Part shown: in pieces, positions 1 to 9,323 of the stretch | Layout of the letters: every line of letters starts with the position of its first letter | Numbering within the stretch: position 1 is the first letter of the stretch | Position numbers and translations under genes: made by a program | Origin: Deltaproteobacteria bacterium | GTDB taxonomy: Bacteria > Myxococcota > Myxococcia > Myxococcales > SZAS-1 | Length of the DNA stretch: 56,820 bases | Assembly: GCA_018266075.1 (NCBI GenBank) | Contig: JAFEBB010000050.1 | Span: 1 to 56,820 of the forward strand | Direction of reading: 5' to 3' | Notes under the pieces: model-generated | The model's input: only the letters and a program-made list of their open reading frames with translations | The model's database searches: none | Told to the model about the DNA's origin: nothing

Positions 1-1016
1 ACGCACCCGGCGAGAACGCACCCGGCGAGAACGCACCCGGCGAGAACGCACCCGGTGAGAATGCGCCCGGTGAGAACACGCCCGGCGAGAACCACCCCGG
101 CGAAAACACGCCCGGCGAGAACCACCCCGGTGAGAACACGCCGGGTGAGAACCACCCGGGCGAGAACCACCCGGGCGAGAACCACCCGGGCGAGAACGGC
201 GTGGATCTCGACGACATCCTGGTGAGCGTGAACCTCTCGCCCACGATCCTCGCCAACGGGACCATCCTGTTCGACGTCAGCCTCGACGGCACCGCGCTCA
301 CCGGCCGGCGCGGGAACAAGACCTACTCGGGCGCCGACTTCGTGGGCGCGAAGATGGTGGGCACCACCGGCGTCGGTCAACTCGTGGAGGTCAACGTGGG
401 CACGCACGGCTTCGGCGCGCCGCCCAACGCCGACCTCGACACCTACTTCGTGACCTGGAACAAGCACGGCCACCACCACAGCCCAGAACAGATGTGCCTG
501 GACGAGTCGGGCAACCCGCTGCCCGCGATGCCCGTCTATGGCTACTGGGACTACACCCAGGGCACCCGCACCGGCGGCGACAAGACCGAGAGCACCACCA
601 AGATCACCTTCGCCTGCCCGGACGGCGCCATCGGCAAGTGCATCAACTGGGGTTACCGGCCCTGGACCAGCTACAACGGTGTGAACCTCTCGCCCTACCA
701 CCAGGCGTGCACGCGCATGACCCGCGCGGACTACTGCGGCGATGGCACGCCACACACCGTGGTGGGCGCGTGGATCAACCTCTACGACAACCTCGGCCTC
801 AACATCGACGACGCCCACTGGGTGATGGAGGCGCAGTGGAGCCCGCATGGCGCCACCTGCCTGTCGCCGGGCGGGATCACCGACGGCGGCTCGGCCGTGG
901 CCTGCTACAACCAGCTCGCCAGCCCCAGCTGCGGCGCCGACGATCCCAACGCCATGCTGACCACCGAGACGCCCACCGGCGCCCGGATGACCTTCCCCAG
1001 CATGCCGCCGCTGTAG
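1..1016 (+). CDS. ADYC domain-containing secreted protein, 5' end cut by the window
   Basis: The reading frame is open from the left edge to the TAG at 1014-1016, so the start codon lies outside the window. The GTG at 201 is only an internal codon: the same frame runs upstream through thirteen Pro-Gly-Glu-Asn-x repeats. The body contains the motif RADYCGDG (around 731-754), which names the ADYC family, a domain of uncharacterised secreted proteins common in myxobacteria. Several cysteines ([49 protein letters not shown]) suggest a disulfide-bonded exported protein. Function is unknown. The PGEN repeats probably form an extended hydrophilic linker behind the unseen N-terminal signal. Family assignment is fairly sure; role is not. 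Confidence 0.8.
   Translation, partial: APGENAPGENAPGENAPGENAPGENTPGENHPGENTPGENHPGENTPGENHPGENHPGENHPGENGVDLDDILVSVNLSPTILANGTILFDVSLDGTALTGRRGNKTYSGADFVGAKMVGTTGVGQLVEVNVGTHGFGAPPNADLDTYFVTWNKHGHHHSPEQMCLDESGNPLPAMPVYGYWDYTQGTRTGGDKTESTTKITFACPDGAIGKCINWGYRPWTSYNGVNLSPYHQACTRMTRADYCGDGTPHTVVGAWINLYDNLGLNIDDAHWVMEAQWSPHGATCLSPGGITDGGSAVACYNQLASPSCGADDPNAMLTTETPTGARMTFPSMPPL
3..197 (+). repeat. Thirteen in-frame 15-bp tandem repeats encoding Pro-Gly-Glu-Asn-x
   Basis: Exactly thirteen 15-nt units, each ccc/ccg-ggc/ggt-gag/gaa-aac/aat plus one variable codon. The variable residue reads Ala five times, then Thr, His, Thr, His, Thr, His, His, His. The array stays in frame with the ADYC domain. 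Synonymous changes fall in blocks (ccc early, ccg late), as expected if units expand by slippage or unequal exchange. The array may continue left of the window. Confidence 0.95.
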
Positions 1017-1111
1017 TCCGCATCGACGGCAACACCCGGCTTTCCTGGCGCCCTCGGGATGCACGTCCGCGCGCGGCGTGCTAACCCTCCGGCAGCACGT
1101 CCGGAGGCCGC

Positions 1112-2779
1112 ATGGCCAGCGACATCTCGCGCGAGTACCAGCGTTGGCTGGAGAAGACCTACGAGCCCGCCAGGGCCAAGAGCCCCGAGCGAAGGAAGAG
1201 CTTCTCCACGAGCTCCGGCATCACCGAGCCGCCGCTCTTCGGCCCCCAGAACGCCCCCGACGGTACGGGATATATCGAAAGCCTGGGCTTCCCCGGCGAG
1301 TACCCCTTCACGCGCGGCGTGCAGCCCACCATGTACCGCGGCCGCCACTGGACCATGCGCCAGTACGCCGGCTTCGGCACGGCCGCCGACGCGAACAAGC
1401 GCTACCGCTACCTGCTCCAGAGCGGCCAGACGGGCCTTTCGGTGGCCTTCGACCTGCCCACGCAGATGGGCCGCGACGCCGACCACCCGCGCGCCGCCGG
1501 TGAGGTGGGCCGCGTGGGCGTGGCCATCGGCTCGCTCGAGGACATGGGGGTGCTCCTCGACGGCATCCCGCTGGATCAGGTCTCCACGTCGATGACCATC
1601 AACGCCACCGCGCCCATCCTGCTCTGCTTGTACGCCGCGCACGGTGAGAAGACGGGCGTGCCGCTCGCCAAGCTCTCCGGCACGGTTCAGAACGACATCC
1701 TCAAGGAGTACATGGCGCGCGGCACCTACGTGTACCCGCCCGCGCCAAGCTTGCGGCTCATCACCGATCTCTTCGCCTTCACCGCGAAGAACATGCCCAA
1801 GTGGAACCCCATCAGCATCAGCGGGTACCACATCCGCGAGGCAGGCTCGACGGCCGCCCAGGAGATCGCCTTCACCCTGGCCGACGGCATCACCTACGTG
1901 CAGGCCGCCCTCGACGCCGGCCTCGACGTGGACGCCTTCGCCGGACAGCTCAGCTTCTTCTTCAACGTGCACAACCACTTCGTGGAGGAGATCGCCAAGT
2001 TCCGTGCGGCGCGGCGGCTCTGGGCGCGCATCATGAAGGAGCGCTTCAAGGCCAAGAACCCGCGCAGCTGGATGCTCCGCTTCCACGCCCAGACCGCGGG
2101 CAGCACCCTCACCGCCCAGCAGCCCGACAACAACGTGGTGCGCGTGGCCCTGCAGGCGCTGGCCGCGGTGCTCGGCGGCTGCCAGTCGCTGCACACCAAC
2201 TCGAAAGACGAAGCGCTCGCCCTGCCGAGCGAGCAGAGCGCGCGGCTGGCACTGCGCACGCAGCAGATCATCGCCGCCGAGACCGGCGTGGCCGACCTCA
2301 TCGACCCGTTCGGCGGCGCCTACGCGCTGGAGCAGCTGACCGACGAGCTGGAGGCCAAGGCGCAGGGGTACATCGCCCGCATCGACGACCTCGGCGGCAT
2401 GGTGCGCGCCATCGAGCAAGGCTACCCGCAGCAGGAGATCCAGGACGCCGCGTACCAGGCCCAGCGCGAGCTCGAGGAGAAGCGCAGCGTGGTGGTGGGC
2501 GTGAACGAGTTCGTGGTGCAGGAGCCTCCGCCCGCCGACCTGCTCCGCATCGACGCCGAGGTGGAGAAGCGCCAGGCCGCGCGCATGCAGGAGCTCCGCG
2601 CCCGCCGCGCCGCCGACCCGGTGCGCCGCAGCCTCGACGCCCTGCGCACCTCGGCTAAGGGCAAGGACAACCTCATCCCGCTCATCTTCGAGGCGGTGAA
2701 GAGCCTGGCCACGCTGGGCGAGATCAGCGACGCGCTGCGCGACGTGTTCGGCGAGCACCGCGAGAACGTGGTGCTCTGA
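1112..2779 (+). CDS. Methylmalonyl-CoA mutase-type acyl-CoA mutase, large (catalytic) subunit
   Basis: A 555-aa TIM-barrel subunit of the coenzyme-B12-dependent acyl-CoA mutase family; it lacks the roughly 130-aa C-terminal cobalamin-binding domain, so it should need a separate small subunit, which is not in this window. Residues that distinguish methylmalonyl-CoA from isobutyryl-CoA mutases are of the methylmalonyl type: Tyr85 in RQYAGFG (human Tyr110), Arg203 in EYMARGTY (human Arg228), with the active-site His240 in SGYHIREAG. Expected reaction: (R)-methylmalonyl-CoA to succinyl-CoA, in propionate or odd-chain breakdown. The ATG at 1112 follows GGAGG at good spacing. It converges on the TPR gene, 30 bp away. 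Family is certain; substrate is inferred from the residues. Confidence 0.9.
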   Translation: MASDISREYQRWLEKTYEPARAKSPERRKSFSTSSGITEPPLFGPQNAPDGTGYIESLGFPGEYPFTRGVQPTMYRGRHWTMRQYAGFGTAADANKRYRYLLQSGQTGLSVAFDLPTQMGRDADHPRAAGEVGRVGVAIGSLEDMGVLLDGIPLDQVSTSMTINATAPILLCLYAAHGEKTGVPLAKLSGTVQNDILKEYMARGTYVYPPAPSLRLITDLFAFTAKNMPKWNPISISGYHIREAGSTAAQEIAFTLADGITYVQAALDAGLDVDAFAGQLSFFFNVHNHFVEEIAKFRAARRLWARIMKERFKAKNPRSWMLRFHAQTAGSTLTAQQPDNNVVRVALQALAAVLGGCQSLHTNSKDEALALPSEQSARLALRTQQIIAAETGVADLIDPFGGAYALEQLTDELEAKAQGYIARIDDLGGMVRAIEQGYPQQEIQDAAYQAQRELEEKRSVVVGVNEFVVQEPPPADLLRIDAEVEKRQAARMQELRARRAADPVRRSLDALRTSAKGKDNLIPLIFEAVKSLATLGEISDALRDVFGEHRENVVL

Positions 2780-2809
2780 GCCGCGAACCCGGCGATCTAG
2801 ATATATCGA

Positions 2810-4750
2810 CTACTTCCCGGTGCTCGCGGGCGCCGCAGCGGCCTTGGGATCCACGCCGAGCTTCTTGAGGCCCAGGGCGGCGTCGGGGTTCTGCGGGTCG
2901 GCGTCGAGGGCCGAGGCGAACGCCTTCACCGCGTCGTCCTTCTTGTTCTGGGCCTGGTAGATGCCGCCCAGAGCCGCCCAGGCGTCGGAGAGCTTGGGGT
3001 CGGACTGCACCGCGGCCTGCAGCGAGGCGATGGCCTTGGCGGTGTCGTTGGAGTGGTACTGGGCCAGGCCGAGGTACATGTTCGCCTGGGCGTGCTTGGG
3101 CTTGGCCGTGAGCACCTTCTTCAGCTCGGTGATGGCCTTCTTGTCGTCGCCCTGGCGGAAGTAGACCGAGCCCAGCTCCACGCGCGCGTCATAGAGCTTG
3201 GGGTCCGTGGCCAGCGCCTGGGTGAGCGCCTGAACCGCGCCGGGCAGATCGCTTTGGCGCGAGCGCAGCACGCCGAGGCGCGCCAGCGAGCCCGCATTGG
3301 CCGGCGCCACCAGCGTGGCCGACTTGAGCGTCTTCTCCGCCTCGGGGAGGTTGCCCATGGCCAGGTACAGGTCGGCCAGGTGCAGGAGCGGCGTGGGATC
3401 CTTGGGCATGCCCGCAGCGGCCTTCTGGAACTCGGGGAGCGCCTGCGCCGCCACGTGCCGCGCTGCGAGCGCGTCGCCGAGCGCGAGGTGCGCCTCGGGC
3501 ACGTCTTCGATCTGCAGGCGCGAGCGGTACGCGTTCACCGCGCCTTCGTAGTCGCCGAGCTCCATGAGCGCATCACCCACGGCCGCGCGGACGTCCGGGT
3601 CCTTGGGGCCCATCTTGGCAGCGCCCGACAGCGCCGCCGCCGCTTCCTTCTGCTTGCCCTGCTTGAGGAGCACCTTGGCGTACTTCACCTCCACGTCCGC
3701 GTCGTCGTGGCGATCGAGCGACTGGCGGTAGAGCTCCGCGGCCTTCTCCAGCTGCCCGCGCTTGGCGGCGATGTCGGCGAGCGCGGCGCGACTCTGCGTG
3801 GAGTCCGGACGCAGGCGCAGGCTCTTCTCCAGATACTTGGTGGCCTGGGCGTCGTCGCCGAGGCGAAAGTACGCGAGCCCGAGGTTGAACTGCGCCTCGG
3901 CGAGATCCGGCTTCAGCTTGGCGGCGCGCTGGTACTCGATCATGGCGGCCTTGGGATCGCCCTGGGTGTCGAGCGCCATGCCCAGGTTGTTGTGGGCCTC
4001 GGCGTGGTTCGGGTCGATGGCGATGGCGCTCTTGAACGCGGCCATGGCGCCAGGCACGTCCTCCTTGCGGAAGAGCAGCACGCCCAGGTTGTACGCGGCC
4101 TCGGCGGAAGGCGGACTGGCCTGCGCTGCACGGCGCAACTCGTCGATGCCCGCATCGAGCTGGCCGGCCTCGGCGAGCGCCTTGCCCAGGTTCACGCGCG
4201 CCTGGGTGTCGTCGGGCTGCACCGCGAGCGCGGCGCGGTAGGCGGCGATGGCCTCGTCCAGCCGGCCGGCCTTCTCCAGCGCCTCGCCCAGGTCGAACTG
4301 CACGCGCGCGTCGTTGGGCGTGGCCTTGAGCGCGGCCCGGAAGGCCTCGATGGCGCCGCTGGTCTCGCCCAGGCGACGGAGCACGATGCCCAACTCCACC
4401 TGCGCGGGCGCGTTGTTAGCATCCAGCGCCACCAGCTGCTGCATGGTGCGCTTGGCGTCCTCGAGGGCCTCGTCGGAGTACTGGGCCTTGGCGAGCGCCA
4501 GGAGCAGCGTGGGATCGTTCGGCGAATCCTGGAGCGCGGCCTTCAGCTCCTCCACCGCGGAGTGCGCATTGCCGTGCGCCACGGCGTCCATGGCGTTCTT
4601 GACGTGATCGTCATCGCTGGAGTCATCGCCAGAGTCGTCACTGCCCGCGGCGTCCGCGGGCTTCACGGCCGCGGCGGCGGGCTTGTCGGCGGGCTTGGCG
4701 GTCGCGGCCGGAGCCTGGACCAGCGCAAGACCCAGCAAGGCATGCAGCAT
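2810..4750 (-). CDS. Exported TPR-repeat protein (646 aa)
   Basis: Tandem tetratricopeptide repeats run from about residue 60 almost to the C-terminus (repeated patterns such as A..ELG...R.G....AI..FR.AL...P). The N-terminus has a short hydrophobic segment (MLHALLGLALVQ) followed by an Ala/Pro/Lys-rich and then acidic DDSGDDSSDDD stretch, suggesting export and a flexible linker. The ATG at 4750 was chosen because AAGGAC precedes it and the signal-like segment starts there; the frame upstream is open but hydrophilic and unconvincing. It is last in the minus-strand cluster with Glt/Nfs-like genes, 89 bp after the preceding gene. Probably a scaffold for envelope protein-protein contacts. No specific orthologue recognised. 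Confidence 0.8.
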   Translation of the reverse strand: MLHALLGLALVQAPAATAKPADKPAAAAVKPADAAGSDDSGDDSSDDDHVKNAMDAVAHGNAHSAVEELKAALQDSPNDPTLLLALAKAQYSDEALEDAKRTMQQLVALDANNAPAQVELGIVLRRLGETSGAIEAFRAALKATPNDARVQFDLGEALEKAGRLDEAIAAYRAALAVQPDDTQARVNLGKALAEAGQLDAGIDELRRAAQASPPSAEAAYNLGVLLFRKEDVPGAMAAFKSAIAIDPNHAEAHNNLGMALDTQGDPKAAMIEYQRAAKLKPDLAEAQFNLGLAYFRLGDDAQATKYLEKSLRLRPDSTQSRAALADIAAKRGQLEKAAELYRQSLDRHDDADVEVKYAKVLLKQGKQKEAAAALSGAAKMGPKDPDVRAAVGDALMELGDYEGAVNAYRSRLQIEDVPEAHLALGDALAARHVAAQALPEFQKAAAGMPKDPTPLLHLADLYLAMGNLPEAEKTLKSATLVAPANAGSLARLGVLRSRQSDLPGAVQALTQALATDPKLYDARVELGSVYFRQGDDKKAITELKKVLTAKPKHAQANMYLGLAQYHSNDTAKAIASLQAAVQSDPKLSDAWAALGGIYQAQNKKDDAVKAFASALDADPQNPDAALGLKKLGVDPKAAAAPASTGK

Positions 4751-4777
4751 GCTGCGCCGTCCTTTCTTCTCCGCCGA

Positions 4778-4797
4778 CCTGGAACCGGTCTTCCAGG
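4778..4797 (-). promoter_or_regulatory. Perfect 7-bp hairpin upstream of the TPR gene
   Basis: CCTGGAA and TTCCAGG arms flank a 6-nt loop, in the 89-bp gap before the TPR gene at 4750. No U-run follows, so it is not a classical intrinsic terminator; it could stabilise or attenuate the transcript. Function not shown. Confidence 0.35.
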
Positions 4798-4839
4798 CCC
4801 GCGCTGCCGAAATCAGAAAAAGAGAATCCCGCTCCCCGG

Positions 4840-5481
4840 TTACTCCACGAAAGCGCTGCCCTGGGCACCGCCGGTGGCTTTGGCGAGCTCGCTGCGCGAG
4901 TCGTCCCAGACCTTCTTCTGCTCGTCGGCGGCGCTCTTCACCTCGTCGGCCTTGGCCTGGAGGTCCTTCACGCGGTCGTCGAGGCGCGTCACCTGGTCCT
5001 CGAAGACCTCCACCTTGAGCTTCTCGGAGCCGTCGAGGTTCACGCGCTTCACCTCTTTGGCCTTGGCCAGCTCGTAGCGCCCGCGGGACGCATCCAGCTC
5101 GCCTTCCTTCTCCTTCACGATGGCGCGGAGCACCTTGATCCACTGCTTGAGGTAGTCCTTGCGCGCCTTGGCCTCGGTGATGGCCAGCTCGGCGATGGAC
5201 TCGCCGTTGGCGTCACCTTCCTTCTTGGCCTTCTTCTTCTGGTCCTTGGCGGCATCGACGAGCTCGTCGGCCTGGTCGATCTGCTCCTGCGCGTCTTCCA
5301 CGTCGTTGTGCGCCTCGTCGACGCCGTCGATGGCGGCGAAGAGCCCGTTCTCGGCGTCGAGGAGCTCGATGCGGCTCTCCATGGGCAGCGCGCGGACGAG
5401 GTCGGGCTTCACGTGCTCCTTCACGGCGCCGGAGCAGCCGCAAAGGGCAAAGACGATGGAGGCGAGGACGATGCGTTTCAT
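4840..5481 (-). CDS. Coiled-coil lipoprotein (213 aa) in the Glt/Nfs-like cluster
   Basis: The N-terminus MKRIVLASIVFALCGC is a lipoprotein signal, with the lipidated Cys most likely at residue 16. The rest is highly charged, low in aromatic residues and heptad-like (Glu/Lys/Ala/Asp-rich, residues 35-205), so long alpha-helical coiled coils are expected, as in rod-like periplasmic or outer-membrane-anchored spacers. The ATG overlaps the stop of the upstream gene in ATGA, indicating translational coupling. I do not recognise a named family; its place among Glt-like genes suggests an envelope structural role. Confidence 0.75.
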   Translation of the reverse strand: MKRIVLASIVFALCGCSGAVKEHVKPDLVRALPMESRIELLDAENGLFAAIDGVDEAHNDVEDAQEQIDQADELVDAAKDQKKKAKKEGDANGESIAELAITEAKARKDYLKQWIKVLRAIVKEKEGELDASRGRYELAKAKEVKRVNLDGSEKLKVEVFEDQVTRLDDRVKDLQAKADEVKSAADEQKKVWDDSRSELAKATGGAQGSAFVE

Positions 5482-6023
5482 TGGGTGGACCCCGGGTCCG
5501 CGTTCTGGACGACGGCCGAGAAGGTGCCGTCGACGGTGCGCCCCTCGCCGATCTGCCCGCCCTCGGCGAAGAGCACGTGGAAGTGGCCGGACGCGTTGGC
5601 GTCGTAGTTCACATCGGAGTCGAGCACGAGATCGCCGCGCGCCACCGGCGGGAGATCGCGGCGCGGGTCCTGGCCCACGGCGCGCGTGCAGGCCACGCGG
5701 GGCGTGCCGTCGTTGAGCGCAGACGTGAGGTCGATGTCCAGGCCCTTGTTCAGCGTCAGCCCGTCGATGTTGATGGCGATCTTGAAGGCGACGTCGGTGC
5801 CGCCGCTGGCGCCGCCGTCCACCGTGCCCAGCGGGTGGTTGTCGTACTCCACCACCAGCACGTCTGGGCTGGCGCGGACGACCACCGAGTCGAAGGTGAG
5901 CGGCGAGATCTCGTCCAGCGAGCCGGTGAGCGAGTTGCCCCCGCCGCCGCAGCTCGGCAGCAGGGTCGAGCCGGCGAGCGCGGCCATGGCCAGGCCGGCC
6001 ATTCTGGACCGCGCCGCGCCCAC
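5478..6023 (-). CDS. Predicted lipoprotein of unknown function (181 aa)
   Basis: Starts GTG at 6023 directly after the TAG of the TPR gene (TAGGTG), with AGAGG about nine bases upstream inside that gene. This start gives a signal peptide with Arg5 and Arg7, a hydrophobic stretch, and LLPSC as lipobox (Cys25). An ATG at 6002 is an alternative but loses the positive region. The mature part is Asp/Gly-rich and probably beta-structured, ending near NASGHFHVLFAEGG. No family recognised. Coupled to the coiled-coil lipoprotein by a 4-bp overlap, so the two are probably made in equal amounts. Confidence 0.7.
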   Translation of the reverse strand: MGAARSRMAGLAMAALAGSTLLPSCGGGGNSLTGSLDEISPLTFDSVVVRASPDVLVVEYDNHPLGTVDGGASGGTDVAFKIAINIDGLTLNKGLDIDLTSALNDGTPRVACTRAVGQDPRRDLPPVARGDLVLDSDVNYDANASGHFHVLFAEGGQIGEGRTVDGTFSAVVQNADPGSTQ

Positions 6024-9000
6024 CTACTTGCACCTCTGCCAGTCGGCGTCGAGGAGCGGCGTCGCGTCGGGCGTCGCGTGGATCTTGCCGAGCTCGGCCT
6101 TGGCGCCTTCCACGTCGCCGAAGCGGCAACGCAGCGCGGCCATGTCGGCGTGGGCGAGGTCGCTGTTCGGGTCGAGGTCGATGGCCTTGGCAAACGCATC
6201 GTGCGCGTCGGTGGCCTGGCCGAGCTTGATGAGCGCCATGCCGATGCCGACGAGCGGAACGGCGCGGGTGCCGTCGACCTCGGAGTCGCGTGCGAACGTG
6301 AGCCGCGCGCGGCGGCCGTCGCCGGCGGCCAGGTAGGTGGCGCCCAGGTCGTCGAGCGCCTGGGTGTCGTTGGGGTTCTTGGCGATGGCCTCGCGGAGCG
6401 CGGCCACCTTGCCCGGGTCGGCGGTGCCGCTGGCCACGGGCGCCTCGCCGCTGCCGCTCTTCTCGGCCACCACCGACTTGTTGGCGCAGCCTGTGGCGAA
6501 GTCGTTGTAGACCTCGAGGTCGCGGGCCTTGCGCACGCAGGCGCCGAACATCTCGTCGGCCTTGCCTTGCAGCTGCTGGGCTTGCTGCTCGAGGAGCTGC
6601 TTGACCTGCGCCGGATCCGCGCCCGCGGGCACCGGGGTCTTCATGATGTCCTGGGCCAGGGTCTGGTAGGCCATGCCCAGTCGGTAGAGGCCGCCGACCG
6701 CGAAGGTGCCGGTGCCCATGCGCGCCGCGGCGGTGTACGCCTGCTCCAGGCCACCCACGGAGCCTGCCTTGCGCTCCAGGTCGGAAGCGGGGATGGCGCT
6801 GAAGTCCTTGTAGAGCGCCTCGCCGAGGATGAAGAAGACCTCGGCGGCGGCGTCGGCCTCTGCGCCCGAGCCGCGCGACGCGTTCTTCAAGATGGGCTTG
6901 GTGAGCGCGGTGAGCCGGTTCTCCACTTCGCTCGTCTTGCCGGCGTCGAGGAGCACGTGGCCCACGATGGCCGCGGCCTTGGCGTTGCCCGGGTCGGAGC
7001 GGAGGGTGTCCTCGGCGGCGGCGGCCGCGCCCGCGGTGTCGCCCGACTTGTACTTGACTTCGGCGATGTGCTGCACGATCTCGGCGTGGTGCTTGTAGGT
7101 CGGGTCGGCCGCGAGCTTGCCCAGGTCTTCCAGCGCCTTGGGGAAGTCGCCCAGCTGCTCGCGGGTCTCGGCGGCGACCTTGAGGGCCTCCACCGCCGTG
7201 CCGTCCTTGGGGAAGCGCTTGTAGTAGTCCTCGTAGCGCGCGGCGGCCTGCTCGGCGTCGGCGCTCTTCAAGGCGCTCTCGCCGAGGGCGGTGAGGATCT
7301 CCGCGGCGCTCTTGGTCTGCGGGTACTCGGCCAAGAGCCGCTCGCCGATGAGCTTGGTGTTCGCCGGGTCGCGCTTCTCGCGGTAGGCCATGAACGCCTG
7401 GTGCAGCGCCTCTTCGCCGTCGGGCGTGCCCTTGTGCTGGTCGGCCTGCTCGATCCAGCTCTTGATGGCGTCGTCGGAGCCGATGGCGATGTTGCCCAGC
7501 TTCTCCTTCTTGGCCTTGTCGAGCGTGCCGCGGATCTGGCTCTTCACGCTCTCGCTGAGCGTGGCCTGGGCCAGGAAGGTCTGGCCCTGCTTCTCCATGT
7601 CGTCGTAGTCGGGGTTGCCGTCGTCGCCGATGATCTGGTGGTACGAGTCGAGCGCCAGGGACACGGCCACGCCCGCGTTCTTGTCATCCGGGTGCGCCGC
7701 GGCGAACGCGGCGAAGACCTCGGCGGCCTTCTTGAACTCGCCCTGGTCGTAGTACGCGCGGGCGACGTTGAACTCCACGTCTACCGCGCGCGGGTTCTTG
7801 GCGAACGCGGACACGTACTTGGCGCCGTCCTGCTGGATGCCCACGCGCGCCTCGTTCTGCTCGAAGTGGCTGAGCGGCGCCGTCTGGTGCAGCGCCTGAC
7901 CGAACGCGCCCACCGCGGTGTAGAGCAGGTCCTCGCGCTCGGGCTTGGGGCCCTCGGCGGGCTTGTCGCCCTCCGCAGGGTGACCTTCGGCCTTCAGCGC
8001 CAGCTTCTCGTACGCCTCGCCGGCTTCGACGTACCGGCCGGCCGCGAGCAGCGACACGGCGTAGTTCTTCTCCATCGTTGGGCGCCACTTCTCCACCTTG
8101 AACAGCGAGAGGTACGCGGCGTAGGCGTCGGCAGCCTCGCTCTGGAGCTTCTTGTCGTCCTTCTGCTGCGCGGCCACCTGGATCTGCGTGGCCAGGTCGC
8201 GGCAGTAGACCTCGAAGTCCTCGCCGGCGCGCTTGCGCTGCTCGGGCGTGGAGCGCGGATCGGAGTAGAGCCGCTCGGCCACGCGCACCAGGGCCTTCAC
8301 GTCGCCCGCAGTGGGGACGACCTTGTTGTGCATGGCGCGGAGGCTCTCGTAGAGCTTGTCGGCGCGCTCGTCGTCGCGGTCGGGATCGCGCGAGGAGAGC
8401 AGCAGCCGGCGGAAGATGGGGATCGCGTTCTCCCACTCCTGCTTGATGTAGTAGCGGTTGGCGAGCTTATCGAGCACGTAGGTGTACGTCTGGCTCGAGT
8501 CCGAGAGGCTCTGGAAGTACTGCGAGGCCCCCTTGGCCGGCTTCACCTCCGTGTACGAGTACACGAGGTCGGCGAGCGACTCGCGCTTCACGTTGAGGCG
8601 CTTCTCGGCCTCGGCACCCGGCAGGTCGGGACCGATCGCCGCGGCCTCGAAGTACTTCACGGCCTCGGCGTGGTTCGACTGGTTCACGCGCACCCAGCCC
8701 ATCTTGAAGTTGGCCAGGTCGGTGGCGGGCGACTGCGGCCGCGCAAAGATCTGCTTGTAGTAGCCCTCGGCCTTGGCGAGGTCGCTCTTGTCGAAGGCGT
8801 AGTCGCCCATGATGAGCAGCGCCTCGGTGGCGAGCGGGCTCTTGGGGTGGCGGTCGACGAGCGTCTGCAGCGTCTTCATCGCGTCGTCGAAGTTGCCGAG
8901 CTCGCGCTGCTCGTGCGCGATGTAGAAGCGCACCTTGTCGGCGTCGTGGAAGTCCGGGTACTCGCGGAGGATGGCGTTGTAGATGCTGAGCGCCTTCTCC

Positions 9001-9323
9001 TTCATCAGCTTCACTTCAGGGACGACGATCGATCCCTGGTTCGCAGACGCCTGGTCCTCGGCGGCGAGGAAGTACTTGTACCGGCTCTTCTCCACGTAGA
9101 GCTCGGCGAGGCGGAACTGCAGATCGGGCAGGTAGGGCGTCGCGCGCGAGTGGCCGATGAGGTCTTGGGTGACCTTCATCGCGTGGTCGACCTTCTGGAT
9201 GTTGCGCTTGAGGGTCTCCACCAGCTCGGCCTTCGCCTGCGTCTTGCTGCGCATGAAGGGGAGGTTTTGCGGCGTCGGAGGCGCCGCGGCGGAGACCACG
9301 ATGGCCAGCAGGAGCGCGTTCAT
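6024..9323 (-). CDS. Large TPR protein, GltD/AgmU (NfsD)-like
   Basis: A 1099-aa exported protein: MNALLLAIVVSAAAPP serves as a signal peptide, and almost all the rest is TPR-type helical repeats (for example around residues 100-200 and 700-1080). The ATG at 9323 has AGGAGG upstream and overlaps the previous stop by 4 bp (ATGA); an in-frame codon further upstream is not needed. Size, repeat content and position beside a GltE-like TPR gene and an FHA/AgmX-type gene match GltD (AgmU) of the Myxococcus gliding machinery or its sporulation paralogue NfsD, both periplasmic TPR scaffolds. The TPR architecture is certain; the Glt/Nfs assignment rests on context and size. Confidence 0.8.
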   Translation of the reverse strand: MNALLLAIVVSAAAPPTPQNLPFMRSKTQAKAELVETLKRNIQKVDHAMKVTQDLIGHSRATPYLPDLQFRLAELYVEKSRYKYFLAAEDQASANQGSIVVPEVKLMKEKALSIYNAILREYPDFHDADKVRFYIAHEQRELGNFDDAMKTLQTLVDRHPKSPLATEALLIMGDYAFDKSDLAKAEGYYKQIFARPQSPATDLANFKMGWVRVNQSNHAEAVKYFEAAAIGPDLPGAEAEKRLNVKRESLADLVYSYTEVKPAKGASQYFQSLSDSSQTYTYVLDKLANRYYIKQEWENAIPIFRRLLLSSRDPDRDDERADKLYESLRAMHNKVVPTAGDVKALVRVAERLYSDPRSTPEQRKRAGEDFEVYCRDLATQIQVAAQQKDDKKLQSEAADAYAAYLSLFKVEKWRPTMEKNYAVSLLAAGRYVEAGEAYEKLALKAEGHPAEGDKPAEGPKPEREDLLYTAVGAFGQALHQTAPLSHFEQNEARVGIQQDGAKYVSAFAKNPRAVDVEFNVARAYYDQGEFKKAAEVFAAFAAAHPDDKNAGVAVSLALDSYHQIIGDDGNPDYDDMEKQGQTFLAQATLSESVKSQIRGTLDKAKKEKLGNIAIGSDDAIKSWIEQADQHKGTPDGEEALHQAFMAYREKRDPANTKLIGERLLAEYPQTKSAAEILTALGESALKSADAEQAAARYEDYYKRFPKDGTAVEALKVAAETREQLGDFPKALEDLGKLAADPTYKHHAEIVQHIAEVKYKSGDTAGAAAAAEDTLRSDPGNAKAAAIVGHVLLDAGKTSEVENRLTALTKPILKNASRGSGAEADAAAEVFFILGEALYKDFSAIPASDLERKAGSVGGLEQAYTAAARMGTGTFAVGGLYRLGMAYQTLAQDIMKTPVPAGADPAQVKQLLEQQAQQLQGKADEMFGACVRKARDLEVYNDFATGCANKSVVAEKSGSGEAPVASGTADPGKVAALREAIAKNPNDTQALDDLGATYLAAGDGRRARLTFARDSEVDGTRAVPLVGIGMALIKLGQATDAHDAFAKAIDLDPNSDLAHADMAALRCRFGDVEGAKAELGKIHATPDATPLLDADWQRCK

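Noticed and set aside
3-197. The 15-bp array as a CRISPR or origin iteron array
   Set aside because: Units are contiguous without spacers, in frame and codon-structured; it is a protein-coding repeat.
905-2758. A 617-codon minus-strand frame opposite the mutase gene
   Set aside because: Composition is His/Ala/Arg/Val-rich without domain, and the plus strand encodes an unmistakable mutase.
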